Below are positions 1 to 7,473 of a stretch of DNA of 64,000 nucleotides, piece after piece (position 1 is the first letter of the stretch; each line of letters begins with the position of its first letter). The notes under the pieces are model-generated. The model worked only from the letters and a program-made list of their open reading frames with translations. It did no database searches and was not told where the DNA came from. The DNA lies in the NCBI GenBank assembly GCA_022790855.1, contig JAAVYA010000036.1:1-64000 (forward strand), given 5' to 3'. This DNA comes from Lachnospiraceae bacterium. GTDB taxonomy: Bacteria > Bacillota > Clostridia > Lachnospirales > Lachnospiraceae. The position numbers and the translations under genes were made by a program.

Positions 1-30
1 AGGTTGTTGGTTCGACTCCGACTGTCGGCT
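1..30 (+). tRNA. tRNA, 3' part only (cut by window start)
   Basis: Only the 3' end is present. A T arm is visible (stem 6-10 with 18-22, loop TTCGACT), followed by a 3' acceptor strand (23-29) and a T discriminator base at 30. The anticodon lies outside the window, so the isotype cannot be read; Thr would fit the sequence style but this is a guess. It is the first visible member of a tRNA array. Confidence 0.85.
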
Positions 31-35
31 TTTTT

Positions 36-109
36 GGACCTTTAGCTCAGTTGGTTAGAGCAACCGGCTCATAACCGGTCGGTCCTGGGTTCGAGTCCCC
101 GAAGGTCCA
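36..109 (+). tRNA. tRNA-Met (CAT), elongator type
   Basis: A full cloverleaf of 74 bases. The acceptor GGACCTT pairs with AAGGTCC, the anticodon loop is CTCATAA (anticodon CAT) and the T loop is TTCGAGT. CCA is not encoded. A CAT anticodon could in principle be tRNA-Ile2, but the acceptor and anticodon stems look like elongator Met. Confidence 0.93.
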
Positions 110-137
110 TTCTGATTAACTTTTGTAAAGAAATTTT

Positions 138-211
138 GGCCTAGTGGCTCAGTTGGTTAGAGCGCCGCCCTGTCACGGCGGAGGTCGAGGGTTCGAGTCC
201 CTTCTGGGTCG
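138..211 (+). tRNA. tRNA-Asp (GTC)
   Basis: A full cloverleaf of 74 bases. The acceptor GGCCTAG pairs with CTGGGTC using G-T wobbles, the anticodon loop is CTGTCAC (anticodon GTC) and the discriminator base is G, as expected for Asp. CCA is not encoded. Confidence 0.95.
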
Positions 212-233
212 TTTGCATGGAAATGCTAATAAT

Positions 234-306
234 GGGATCTTAGCTCAGCTGGGAGAGCATCTGCCTTACAAGCAGAGGGTCATAGGTTCGAGCCCTATAG
301 GTCCCA
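234..306 (+). tRNA. tRNA-Val (TAC)
   Basis: A full cloverleaf of 73 bases. The acceptor GGGATCT pairs with AGGTCCC, the anticodon loop is CTTACAA (anticodon TAC), and the T loop TTCGAGC is normal. CCA is not encoded. Confidence 0.95.
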
Positions 307-311
307 TTCCT

Positions 312-395
312 GCCGGCGTGGCGGAACTGGCAGACGCGCAGGACTTAAAATCCTGTTGTAGTGATACAGTACCGGTTCGATCCCGGTCGCCGGCA
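312..395 (+). tRNA. tRNA-Leu (TAA)
   Basis: A class II tRNA of 84 bases with a long variable arm (TTGTAGTGATACA region). The acceptor GCCGGCG pairs with CGCCGGC and the anticodon loop is CTTAAAA (anticodon TAA). Confidence 0.95.
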
Positions 396-410
396 TTGGG
401 AAATGAATAT

Positions 411-484
411 GTGTGTGTAGCTCAGCTGGATAGAGCACTTGGCTACGGACCAAGGTGTCGGGGGTTCGAATCCTCTCACGCACG
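411..484 (+). tRNA. tRNA-Arg (ACG)
   Basis: A full cloverleaf of 74 bases. The acceptor GTGTGTG pairs with CACGCAC, the anticodon loop is CTACGGA (anticodon ACG, read as ICG after deamination) and the discriminator base is G. It is the last gene of the array and is followed directly by a terminator hairpin. Confidence 0.95.
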
Positions 485-490
485 TCAGAA

Positions 491-527
491 AAGTCTTTGA
501 GAATATTTTATTTTCAAGGACTTTTTT
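491..527 (+). terminator. Intrinsic terminator of the tRNA array
   Basis: AAGTCTTTGA (491-500) pairs with TCAAGGACTT (514-523), and a run of T follows. It sits seven bases after the tRNA-Arg gene, so it most likely ends the tRNA transcript. Confidence 0.85.
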
Positions 528-568
528 ACTTTATTGAAATTCTTTTCTTTTTGTTTCGGAAAAGAAAA

Positions 569-597
569 TTGAAAAAATGTACGTACTGTGTTAGAAT
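569..597 (+). promoter_or_regulatory. Sigma-A type promoter for the HAAS-domain gene
   Basis: TTGAAA (569-574) and TAGAAT (592-597) are separated by 17 bases. It lies about 40 bases ahead of the start codon at 636. Confidence 0.7.
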
Positions 598-635
598 AAA
601 ACCATTGTTGGCAGCACGGTGTGAAGGAGAAGGAA

Positions 636-1118
636 ATGACACGACAGGAGTTTTTAGAAGAACTGAGAATTTCCCTTCAGGGAGAGATGAACCAAGGACG
701 GATCAATGAACATTTGCATTATTATGATACATATATTATGGAAGAATCCCGGAAAGGGAAGACAGAAGAGCAAGTGTTGGAAGAACTGGGGAATCCCAGG
801 CTGATAGCTAAGACTTTAATTGACACGGAAGGGAATTATGAAGGCAGTCGTCATGAATCTGCCTATTCCTCCGGATATGAAGAACATGAGCAAACTGCGA
901 AAAAAGGATTTCATGCCGAATACTCCAAAGACAAGGGCTGGGACATTCGATTTGGAAGATTTCAGTTGAATAGTTGGTATGGAAGGCTGGTAATGATAAT
1001 CATTGCTCTTTTGGTAATTGTGGTAGTGGCACGTATTGTTGCTTTTTTACTACCAATTGTGATAGGAGTTGTTTTGATTTTAACGGCGTTGTCATTAATA
1101 TTCGGTCGTAAAGGATAA
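636..1118 (+). CDS. HAAS/DUF1700-like membrane protein
   Basis: A 160-residue protein. The first ~65 residues (MTRQEFLEEL to ALIDTEG-like region) resemble the HAAS/DUF1700 helical module, in which a short amphipathic helix bundle with a conserved ELGNP motif is usually fused to membrane segments. The C terminus (about residues 120-155) is strongly hydrophobic and forms one or two membrane helices. An upstream in-frame GTG at 621 overlaps the ribosome binding site, so I chose ATG 636, which has AAGGAG seven bases before it. Family members often sit beside a PadR regulator; none is here. The next gene follows after 44 bases and may be co-transcribed. The exact function is unknown; a role in membrane-linked signalling is an inference. 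Confidence 0.75.
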   Translation: MTRQEFLEELRISLQGEMNQGRINEHLHYYDTYIMEESRKGKTEEQVLEELGNPRLIAKTLIDTEGNYEGSRHESAYSSGYEEHEQTAKKGFHAEYSKDKGWDIRFGRFQLNSWYGRLVMIIIALLVIVVVARIVAFLLPIVIGVVLILTALSLIFGRKG

Positions 1119-1162
1119 TGGCTGAATAGAAAAGAATAGAATGAAAAGGCAGGGAGAAAGAA

Positions 1163-3436
1163 ATGAAAGCCAGAAAAGTGGAAAAAGGTGATAGTTTTAT
1201 TCAAAGCGGTGAACGGGTAAAAAGCCTGTATGTTTTACTGCAGGGGACTTGCAAGGCGTCCTATAAGACGGCTTCATGGGATTTAGAGCCGGGAAGTATT
1301 GTGGGGATATTAGAGTGCAGTGCAGAAAATTATATTTGCAATTATCAAGCCGTTACGGATTGCGTGTTATACGAATGTGAGTATTCAGGGCCGGAGGATT
1401 TTGCGAAAATATTTGCGGCGGAAAGTAAGTATGTCAGCGTATTTTTTATGGCAGCAATGCGAAGAGCATTTTTCTTTTTACGGCGGCATGAAGAATATCT
1501 GGGTCGGGCGCAGGTGTATTATACTTTTTTAATGGGGATGTTCCAGAAATATGAGCAATTTTGCAGCATGTATCAGGCGGATGTACATCCTTTTGTCCGA
1601 ATAGAATTGGCAAAGCCTTTTGTAGAAAAAAATAGAATTGATAAATGTATGGTAAGTTTCTACAAAAAAATGGCTGGAAAAAATTTAAATGAAGCAGATG
1701 AATTCCTGAAACGTGATATTGATTTGGGAGTTGGGGAGATTCTAAACAGTGCGGAGTGGATGCAGAAAACTTTGGGCTTGGTAGAAGATATGCGGGAATA
1801 TTTATCCTTGCAGAAGGAGCTTCTGATCAGTGTAAAGGAAGAGAATTTACTCCAAAAATATTTTGAGCTGGCAGTGAAGATTTCGGCGGAGGGAATGGAT
1901 ATCACGCCTTTAAAGGAATCTATGGATAAAATTATGGATTTTGCTCAGAAAAGCCAGTTGTATGAAGAAGCGACTTTGGCAGCTATCATAAAAAAATATA
2001 AGAATTTTGATTTTACCAAGCAGGAACAGGAAGAAGCAGAATTATTAGAAGAAGCCAGACCGGAGGAAGATCCCTTCCAGGAAAACTTTCTGGAGCAGAT
2101 TTTGGCATTTGCGGAGTATGACGAAGAGAAAGGAAAACAATTTTGCGAAGATATCGCTTCCTACAAAGGACTGTCGGATCGATTTTCCGTTACGGATGAA
2201 ACACGTGTATTGCGCAGAAGGATCAGCAAAAGCTATTATGAGATCTACACACAGGTATTTCGTAAGATCGTAGACGGGGCAAAGCTGACCAATGGGCTTC
2301 GGATGTTTTTAAACTTTGGGTTTGTGGATGCTGAGTTGGCAAGCGAGGAAGTAACAAAAAGCTTATATGATATTACAACGAAATTGTATTTGTGTAAGGC
2401 GCCAAATGTATTTACCATCTACGAATGGTTGATGAGCATCTACAAAGGAGAAAATGAACCTTCACGAAATGAATTTGACTTGGATTACCCTGCGTATCTC
2501 CAGGAGCAAAAAAGAAGCGGGGATATCAAGGAAGAGGATATGAAGCGTCTTCTAAATGATAATTGGGCGAAAGTGAAGTTTGAAATTGAAAATATGCTTA
2601 CCTCCAACGGTAAAATGACATATGGAAAAATTTCTTCCTTCTGCCCAGTTTTGTGTGAGGATGATATCATTAATTCGGTAGAAAATATGCTGGTCACGGC
2701 GGAAAAGATTAATTCATCGTTGAATTATATCAGGAGTATTGATTTCTCTATTTTTTATCGAATGGTTGTTTTTTCAGATCCGGACCGAGATATTAATATG
2801 GAAATGATTCAAAAAGAAGTATTGCCCAACATTATTTTGATGCCGAATACGGGGAGCCGCGGAATGATGTGGCAGGAGACTTCCGGAGTCCGAAAAGACA
2901 CGCCGGCGCGGTTTATGCTTCCGGTGTTATCAGCAGCAGATATTATGGAGCTTATGATTGAGGCTGCGGGAAGATATCGTTGGGAGATCTGCAGAAAGAT
3001 TCAGGGGGTTCGCTGGAATGACGTGACAGAACCTTCTTTAACTTCAGAATACAGCGACTATATTCAATATTACCGTAAGAACCACGAGTTGTCCGGGGAT
3101 GCAAAAGAGAAGATAAAAAATGCGTTATATAAAGCAAAAAATAATTTCCGAGAAGTTTTTGTGAAAGATTATCAGAGTTGGATCAATTATGAAGCAAAAG
3201 GAAGTTTTCGGTTGAATAAAGTGGCCCGGGACTTGTTTTTGAAGTATTGTCCGTTTTCGAAAAATATCCGTCAGACCTTGCGGATCAATCCCATGTACCA
3301 GGAGGTATTTCAAAGGTTTGATGTTGCAAATGAGCGGAGTGTCCGCAGGATTGAAGCATTGTATGAAAGATATCGGAAAAAGGGCGGAGAAATTACGAAA
3401 GAATTGCAAGATAACCGAGATTTTTATGATTTATAA
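1163..3436 (+). CDS. Large protein with N-terminal cyclic-nucleotide-binding domain
   Basis: A 757-residue protein. Residues ~5-110 fit a Crp/Fnr-type cNMP-binding beta roll (KGDSFIQSGERVKSLYVLLQ is the usual opening, followed by LEPGSIVGILE). The remaining ~640 residues are charged and helix-rich, with no helix-turn-helix, kinase or cyclase motif that I can recognise, so this is not an ordinary Crp-type regulator. The cNMP pocket signature (GE...RxA) is not obvious, so ligand binding is uncertain. The ATG at 1163 has GGGAGA upstream. The gene follows the HAAS gene closely and ends before a terminator hairpin. A signalling or scaffold role is only an inference from the domain. Confidence 0.8.
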   Translation: MKARKVEKGDSFIQSGERVKSLYVLLQGTCKASYKTASWDLEPGSIVGILECSAENYICNYQAVTDCVLYECEYSGPEDFAKIFAAESKYVSVFFMAAMRRAFFFLRRHEEYLGRAQVYYTFLMGMFQKYEQFCSMYQADVHPFVRIELAKPFVEKNRIDKCMVSFYKKMAGKNLNEADEFLKRDIDLGVGEILNSAEWMQKTLGLVEDMREYLSLQKELLISVKEENLLQKYFELAVKISAEGMDITPLKESMDKIMDFAQKSQLYEEATLAAIIKKYKNFDFTKQEQEEAELLEEARPEEDPFQENFLEQILAFAEYDEEKGKQFCEDIASYKGLSDRFSVTDETRVLRRRISKSYYEIYTQVFRKIVDGAKLTNGLRMFLNFGFVDAELASEEVTKSLYDITTKLYLCKAPNVFTIYEWLMSIYKGENEPSRNEFDLDYPAYLQEQKRSGDIKEEDMKRLLNDNWAKVKFEIENMLTSNGKMTYGKISSFCPVLCEDDIINSVENMLVTAEKINSSLNYIRSIDFSIFYRMVVFSDPDRDINMEMIQKEVLPNIILMPNTGSRGMMWQETSGVRKDTPARFMLPVLSAADIMELMIEAAGRYRWEICRKIQGVRWNDVTEPSLTSEYSDYIQYYRKNHELSGDAKEKIKNALYKAKNNFREVFVKDYQSWINYEAKGSFRLNKVARDLFLKYCPFSKNIRQTLRINPMYQEVFQRFDVANERSVRRIEALYERYRKKGGEITKELQDNRDFYDL

Positions 3437-3480
3437 AAATTTTGCGACAAGATTGCACATATGTGTAGATGAAGAAAAGA

Positions 3481-3505
3481 CCATTGGGAAAACCAATGGC
3501 CTTTT
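3481..3505 (+). terminator. Probable intrinsic terminator
   Basis: CCATTGG (3481-3487) pairs with CCAATGG (3493-3499) and is followed by CCTTTTCT. The stem is short and the T tract impure, so it is a modest terminator after the cNMP-domain gene. Confidence 0.55.
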
Positions 3506-3547
3506 CTATGAGGGGAGTATAAATAATTAATAAGGGGTATAACTTAT

Positions 3548-3578
3548 AAAAAGAATCTCTGAAGGGGAAATTCTTTTT
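3548..3578. terminator. AT-rich hairpin, possibly a second terminator
   Basis: AAAAAGAAT (3548-3556) and ATTCTTTTT (3570-3578) are perfect inverted repeats. The T run is part of the stem, so it could stop transcription in either direction. It may back up the hairpin just upstream. Confidence 0.4.
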
Positions 3579-3702
3579 ACAGTGACATTATAATACACTT
3601 TAGAAAAAAAAGCAATGAAAAAGTAATGAATAAAAAATAAAAAATTTCAAATAATAATGGTGCGGTAACAAGCAGTAAAAATTTTAGGAGGCAAAATTAA
3701 TT

Positions 3703-3924
3703 ATGGCAAAGAATACGAATTCTCAAAACAAAGGTACAAATGCGAATAACGGCACCAACAGCTATTCTCAGAATAAGGCTCAAAACAGCTATTCTCAGAA
3801 CAGCTCTTCCCAGAGCAGCAATAGCCAGAACAGCAACAGCCAGAACAGCTATTCTCAGAACAGCACCCAGAATAACAACAGCCAGAACAAGTCTTCCAAC
3901 AAGAGCGGAAGCAACTGCAGATAA
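3703..3924 (+). CDS. Asn/Gln/Ser-rich low-complexity microprotein
   Basis: A 73-residue protein built almost only from Ser, Asn, Gln, Tyr, Thr, Lys and Gly. The unit SYSQN/SNSQN recurs (for example NSYSQNS three times), and the C terminus ends in SGSNCR with the only cysteine. There is no signal peptide, no hydrophobic core and hardly any acidic residue. AGGAGG at 3686-3691 precedes the ATG by 11 bases and a strong terminator follows, so it is a monocistronic gene and not a random frame. I do not recognise the family. Composition recalls spore or adhesive proteins and prion-like tracts, but no homology is claimed. The repeated codons suggest growth by slippage or duplication. Confidence 0.7.
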   Translation: MAKNTNSQNKGTNANNGTNSYSQNKAQNSYSQNSSSQSSNSQNSNSQNSYSQNSTQNNNSQNKSSNKSGSNCR

Positions 3925-3995
3925 TCGGGAAAACGGAGAGAGCCGTATTGCTGACAAGCTGCAAAATGCAGAAAAAAGCATAAGATATCTTAAGG

Positions 3996-4028
3996 AAAGA
4001 TTGCAGGAGACTTCCTGCAATCTTTTTT
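3996..4028 (+). terminator. Strong intrinsic terminator
   Basis: A 13-base stem, AAAGATTGCAGGA (3996-4008) with TCCTGCAATCTTT (4013-4025), has a 4-base loop and a T run. It ends the microprotein transcript and separates it from the rhodanese gene. Confidence 0.92.
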
Positions 4029-4074
4029 ACTTTATTATAGAAAAGATCTTGCCATTGTGAGAGGAGGTGAATCT

Positions 4075-4377
4075 ATGAATTTTCATTCAATTGGCGTGAA
4101 AGAAATAGAAAATTATCTGGGAAGGCCGGGAACGAGCCTGATTGATTTACGTTCCAGGGAGGAATATGATTTGTATCATTTGGAGGGAGCCAGAAACATA
4201 CCCTATGATGATTTAGCGGAATATAAACAATATCTATCCAAAAATATGACCTATATTTTATATTGTGAGCGCGGCGGCAGCAGCCTGATGGCGGCGAAGG
4301 AGCTGAGCCAGGAAGGATTTCATGTATATACGGTGGTCGGCGGAATCCGGGCATGGCAGGAACGGCGCTTAGATTAA
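4075..4377 (+). CDS. Rhodanese-like single-domain protein
   Basis: A 100-residue protein covering one rhodanese domain. LIDLRSREEY (residues 22-31), a GARNIPYDDL segment, the active-site loop YCERGGSS with Cys64, and GGIRAW near the end are all present. Such single-domain proteins carry sulfur as a cysteine persulfide in the cytoplasm; the acceptor here is unknown. A GTG at 4057 is in frame but overlaps the ribosome binding site region; ATG 4075 has AGGAGGTGA directly upstream. It appears monocistronic. Confidence 0.88.
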   Translation: MNFHSIGVKEIENYLGRPGTSLIDLRSREEYDLYHLEGARNIPYDDLAEYKQYLSKNMTYILYCERGGSSLMAAKELSQEGFHVYTVVGGIRAWQERRLD

Positions 4378-4389
4378 ATTTTTTAGACT

Positions 4390-4469
4390 CAGAGGTTTCT
4401 TTTTTCAAACATGCCCTTGTAAGCTAAGGGAAAATGGCTGCAGGCAGAATGGAAAAAGTGAAACCTCTG
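4390..4469 (+). repeat. Long-range inverted repeat with internal hairpin, possible structured RNA
   Basis: CAGAGGTTTC (4390-4399) and GAAACCTCTG (4460-4469) are perfect 10-base complements. Inside, CCCTT (4413-4417) pairs with AAGGG (4425-4429). There is no T tract after the outer stem, so it is not a simple terminator. It does not match a riboswitch class I know. It lies between the rhodanese and methyltransferase genes. Confidence 0.4.
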
Positions 4470-4512
4470 AATAAAATTAGACCAGAAGAAAAAGAAGAAA
4501 TAATAGAATCGA

Positions 4513-4544
4513 AACTTGCGTTGCAAGTTCTGATAAGCTATAAT
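4513..4544 (+). promoter_or_regulatory. Promoter with dyad over the -35 box
   Basis: TTGCGT (4516-4521) and TATAAT (4539-4544) are spaced by 17 bases. The -35 box is covered by the perfect dyad AACTTGC-GTT-GCAAGTT (4513-4529), which could be a repressor site. This promoter would serve the methyltransferase-to-phosphoesterase operon. Confidence 0.65.
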
Positions 4545-4581
4545 GTAAATGAAATGATAGATTGGAATACGGAGAATAGAT

Positions 4582-5745
4582 ATGAATCGATTTGAAATAA
4601 TAGCGCCCTGCCATTTTGGACTAGAATCTGTTCTGAAACGAGAGATTTATGATTTGGGGTATGAGATTCTGAAGGTAGAAGACGGAAGGGTGACTTTTGA
4701 GGGAGATGAGGAGGCTCTTGTCAGGGCAAATGTTTTTTTGAGGACAGCGGAGCGGATTCTTCTGAAAGCAGGAGAATTTAGAGCGGAATCTTTTGATGAG
4801 TTATTTGAGGGCATCCGGGAAATTCCATGGGAAGAGTTTATACCGGAGGACGCAAGATTTTGGGTTGCCAAAGCATCTTCTGTAAAAAGCAAGTTGTTCA
4901 GCCCTTCGGATATTCAGTCCATTGTAAAAAAGGCAATGGTAGAACGAATGAAAGAAAGTCACCATATCCAGTGGTTTCCGGAGACGGGTGCAGATTATCC
5001 GCTGCGGATTTTTTTAATGAAGGATGTGGTAACGGTAGCATTGGATGTCACAGGAGAATCGTTACATAAGAGAGGATATCGGACGTTGGTGGGCAAAGCG
5101 CCCATATCTGAAACATTGGCGTCCGCACTGATCATGCTGACGCCCTGGAGGGAAGACCGGATTTTTTTGGATCCCTTTTGCGGAAGCGGGACATTTCCCA
5201 TTGAAGCTGCGATGATGGCGGCTCATATTGCACCGGGCATGAAACGAAAATTTACAGCCATGAAATGGACAAACCTGATTCCTGCCGGATTATGGCAGGA
5301 GGCTGTGGAAGAGGCCGAAGAACAGGTAACTTTGGATATTCAGGTGGACATTCAGGGCTATGATATAGACGACGCCATTGTAAAAGCGGCCAGAGAAAAT
5401 GCAAAAAGGGCAGGCGTAGATCATTTGATCCATTTTCAGCAGCGTCCGGTCTCTTTGCTGAACCACCCTAAGAAGTATGGATTTTTGGTCACAAATCCGC
5501 CGTATGGAGAGCGGATGGAGGAAAAGGCGGAATTGCCCCGGCTTTACCAGGAAATAGGACAGGCCATCGGGCGACTGGATAGCTGGTCCGCGTATTTGGT
5601 TACCAGCTATGAGGATACGGAGCGTCAGATTGGGCGTAAGGCAGATAAGAACAGGAAAATATACAATGGGATGCTAAGAACATATTTTTATCAATTTTTG
5701 GGTCCGAAGCCGCCGAAAAGAAACCGGCCGGTGCAAGACAGATGA
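4582..5745 (+). CDS. THUMP-domain class I RNA methyltransferase (RlmL/YpsC type)
   Basis: A 387-residue protein. The N-terminal ~160 residues form a ferredoxin-like plus THUMP RNA-binding region, and the C-terminal half is a Rossmann methyltransferase with the SAM loop LDPFCGSGTFPIEAA and the catalytic TNPPYGERM motif of N2-guanine methylation. Relatives (RlmL N-terminal part, YpsC) modify 23S rRNA; the exact base is not shown by sequence. The length is usual for the single-domain Firmicutes form, not for the fused RlmKL of enterobacteria. It is the first gene of an operon and its stop overlaps the next start (ATGA). Confidence 0.88.
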   Translation: MNRFEIIAPCHFGLESVLKREIYDLGYEILKVEDGRVTFEGDEEALVRANVFLRTAERILLKAGEFRAESFDELFEGIREIPWEEFIPEDARFWVAKASSVKSKLFSPSDIQSIVKKAMVERMKESHHIQWFPETGADYPLRIFLMKDVVTVALDVTGESLHKRGYRTLVGKAPISETLASALIMLTPWREDRIFLDPFCGSGTFPIEAAMMAAHIAPGMKRKFTAMKWTNLIPAGLWQEAVEEAEEQVTLDIQVDIQGYDIDDAIVKAARENAKRAGVDHLIHFQQRPVSLLNHPKKYGFLVTNPPYGERMEEKAELPRLYQEIGQAIGRLDSWSAYLVTSYEDTERQIGRKADKNRKIYNGMLRTYFYQFLGPKPPKRNRPVQDR

Positions 5746-7463
5746 GGAAAAACGTGCGTGATTCAAAGAAATATGTAGTAATGTTTTTGATTTTGGTCAT
5801 TGGCCTTGCTTTAAGGATCAGTGATCCTGCGAAGAGGCTGGAACAGGTGGACAGCTTTCGCGGCGCCAGGATTGAGAAGGAGATTTGGAGTCCGCTGATT
5901 GCGGAAAGTGTCAACGAAAAAGAGATTACCGTTTTGATAGAGAATCGGGAGATTAGCAGCAAAAATACGGGAATTTTTATGGATGAGAATTTGTCCCTGA
6001 TGCTGCCTGTCTCCTTGTTGAAGGAAGGATTTAACTGTAGCGCCCACATTTATGGGGAGGACGAGCTTTTAATTGAAAAACGAGAGAAAGAAATTTCTTT
6101 TTTGCTGGGGGAGCCGTCTGTCATAGTCAATAAAAAGAAGCGGAATATTGTTTCTTCTATGACGTATGCAGATGGGACTTATTATGTTCCGGCAGATACG
6201 GTATCGGAATTATTGGATTTTTCATATCAATGGGATGTGGAGCACAATCAGGCAATTGCACGGAATGAGGCGGTGGGGGAGAGTATTTTGCCCGCTGCAT
6301 ATGATTTGCGGGAAAAGCAGCGTGTCCCCCGGGTAAAGAATCAGGGAGCCTTCGGAACATGCTGGGCTTTTGCAGCTCTGTCTGCTATGGAATCGGCGAT
6401 GCTGCCGGAGGAGGAAATGGAATTTTCACCGGATCATATGTCCAAGAAGAACAGTTTTTTTCTGGAAAAGACGGATGGGGGGAATTATGCCATGGGAATG
6501 GCGTATTTAACCGCCTGGCAGGGACCGGTGTATGAAGAAGAGGATCCTTACGGTGATAATAAATCTCCGGATGGATTGAGCCCCAAAAAACATGTGCAGG
6601 AAATTCAAATTATAGAGTTGAAGGATTATGAAAAAATAAAGGAGGCTGTATTCCGATACGGAGGAGTGCAGACTTCCATTTACAGCGCCATGGAGGACAC
6701 TGGCATGGATTCCAATTATTATAATAAGGATACGGCCAGCTATTGCTATCTGGGAACCGAAAAGCCCAATCATGACGTGCTGATCATTGGCTGGGATGAT
6801 AATTATGCCAAAGAAAATTTCAACATGGAGCTGGAAGGAGACGGAGCGTTTATCTGCCAGAACAGTTGGGGGGATGAATTTGGAAAGGAAGGGATTTTCT
6901 ATATTTCTTATTACGATGTAAATATTGGAAGTCATAATCTTGTTTACACAGGCATTGAGGATGCGGATAATTATGATCACATTTATCAATCTGATCTTTG
7001 CGGATGGGTAGGACAGCTAGGGTACGGCAAGGAGAGTATCTTCGGAGCAAATATATTTACGGCCTCCGGGAGCCAGGAGCTTTGTGCGGCGGGATTCTAT
7101 GCCCTGGGCAAGGACACGGAATATGAACTTTTTGTGGTGAAGGAATTTGAAGATAAGGATTCTTTTCAGCAGCGGCAGATGGTGGCGAAGGGGAAGCTGG
7201 GAAATGCCGGATATTATACGATTGATTTTGACGCTCCTGTGCCGGTAGAAGAAGGAGAACGCTATGGGATCATTTTGCGCATTTTAACGCCTGGTACACA
7301 AAAGCCTTTGGCAATTGAGTTTCAGGGAGACGAGTTCACCAGTGTGGCAGATATTTCAGACGGTGAGAGCTACATCAGTTCTTCTGGAGAGCAGTGGGAG
7401 AGCTTGGAAGAAACTCAGGAAAGTAATTTATGCCTGAAAGTATACAGCAAGAACCGACAGTAA
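5742..7463 (+). CDS. Membrane-anchored papain-like (C1A) cysteine protease with stalk domains
   Basis: A 573-residue protein. A hydrophobic segment at residues 11-26 acts as signal or anchor. Residues ~60-165 look like a copper-amine-oxidase-N-like stalk domain. The papain domain runs from ~187 to 410, with Gln201 and Cys207 in NQGAFGTCWAF, His344 in NHDVLIIGWDD and Asn374 in QNSWGDEFG, so the catalytic set is complete. The C-terminal ~150 residues are a beta-rich region seen in clostridial cell-surface C1 proteases. It is probably exported to the cell envelope. It overlaps the methyltransferase by four bases and is followed after 10 bases by an amidase, which suggests a shared envelope role; the substrate is unknown. 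Confidence 0.87.
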   Translation: MRKNVRDSKKYVVMFLILVIGLALRISDPAKRLEQVDSFRGARIEKEIWSPLIAESVNEKEITVLIENREISSKNTGIFMDENLSLMLPVSLLKEGFNCSAHIYGEDELLIEKREKEISFLLGEPSVIVNKKKRNIVSSMTYADGTYYVPADTVSELLDFSYQWDVEHNQAIARNEAVGESILPAAYDLREKQRVPRVKNQGAFGTCWAFAALSAMESAMLPEEEMEFSPDHMSKKNSFFLEKTDGGNYAMGMAYLTAWQGPVYEEEDPYGDNKSPDGLSPKKHVQEIQIIELKDYEKIKEAVFRYGGVQTSIYSAMEDTGMDSNYYNKDTASYCYLGTEKPNHDVLIIGWDDNYAKENFNMELEGDGAFICQNSWGDEFGKEGIFYISYYDVNIGSHNLVYTGIEDADNYDHIYQSDLCGWVGQLGYGKESIFGANIFTASGSQELCAAGFYALGKDTEYELFVVKEFEDKDSFQQRQMVAKGKLGNAGYYTIDFDAPVPVEEGERYGIILRILTPGTQKPLAIEFQGDEFTSVADISDGESYISSSGEQWESLEETQESNLCLKVYSKNRQ

Positions 7464-7473
7464 GGAATGATAC

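Noticed and set aside
144-500. Open frame on the plus strand through the tRNA array
   Set aside because: It runs through four well-formed tRNA genes and has no ribosome binding site; it is a by-product of conserved tRNA sequence.
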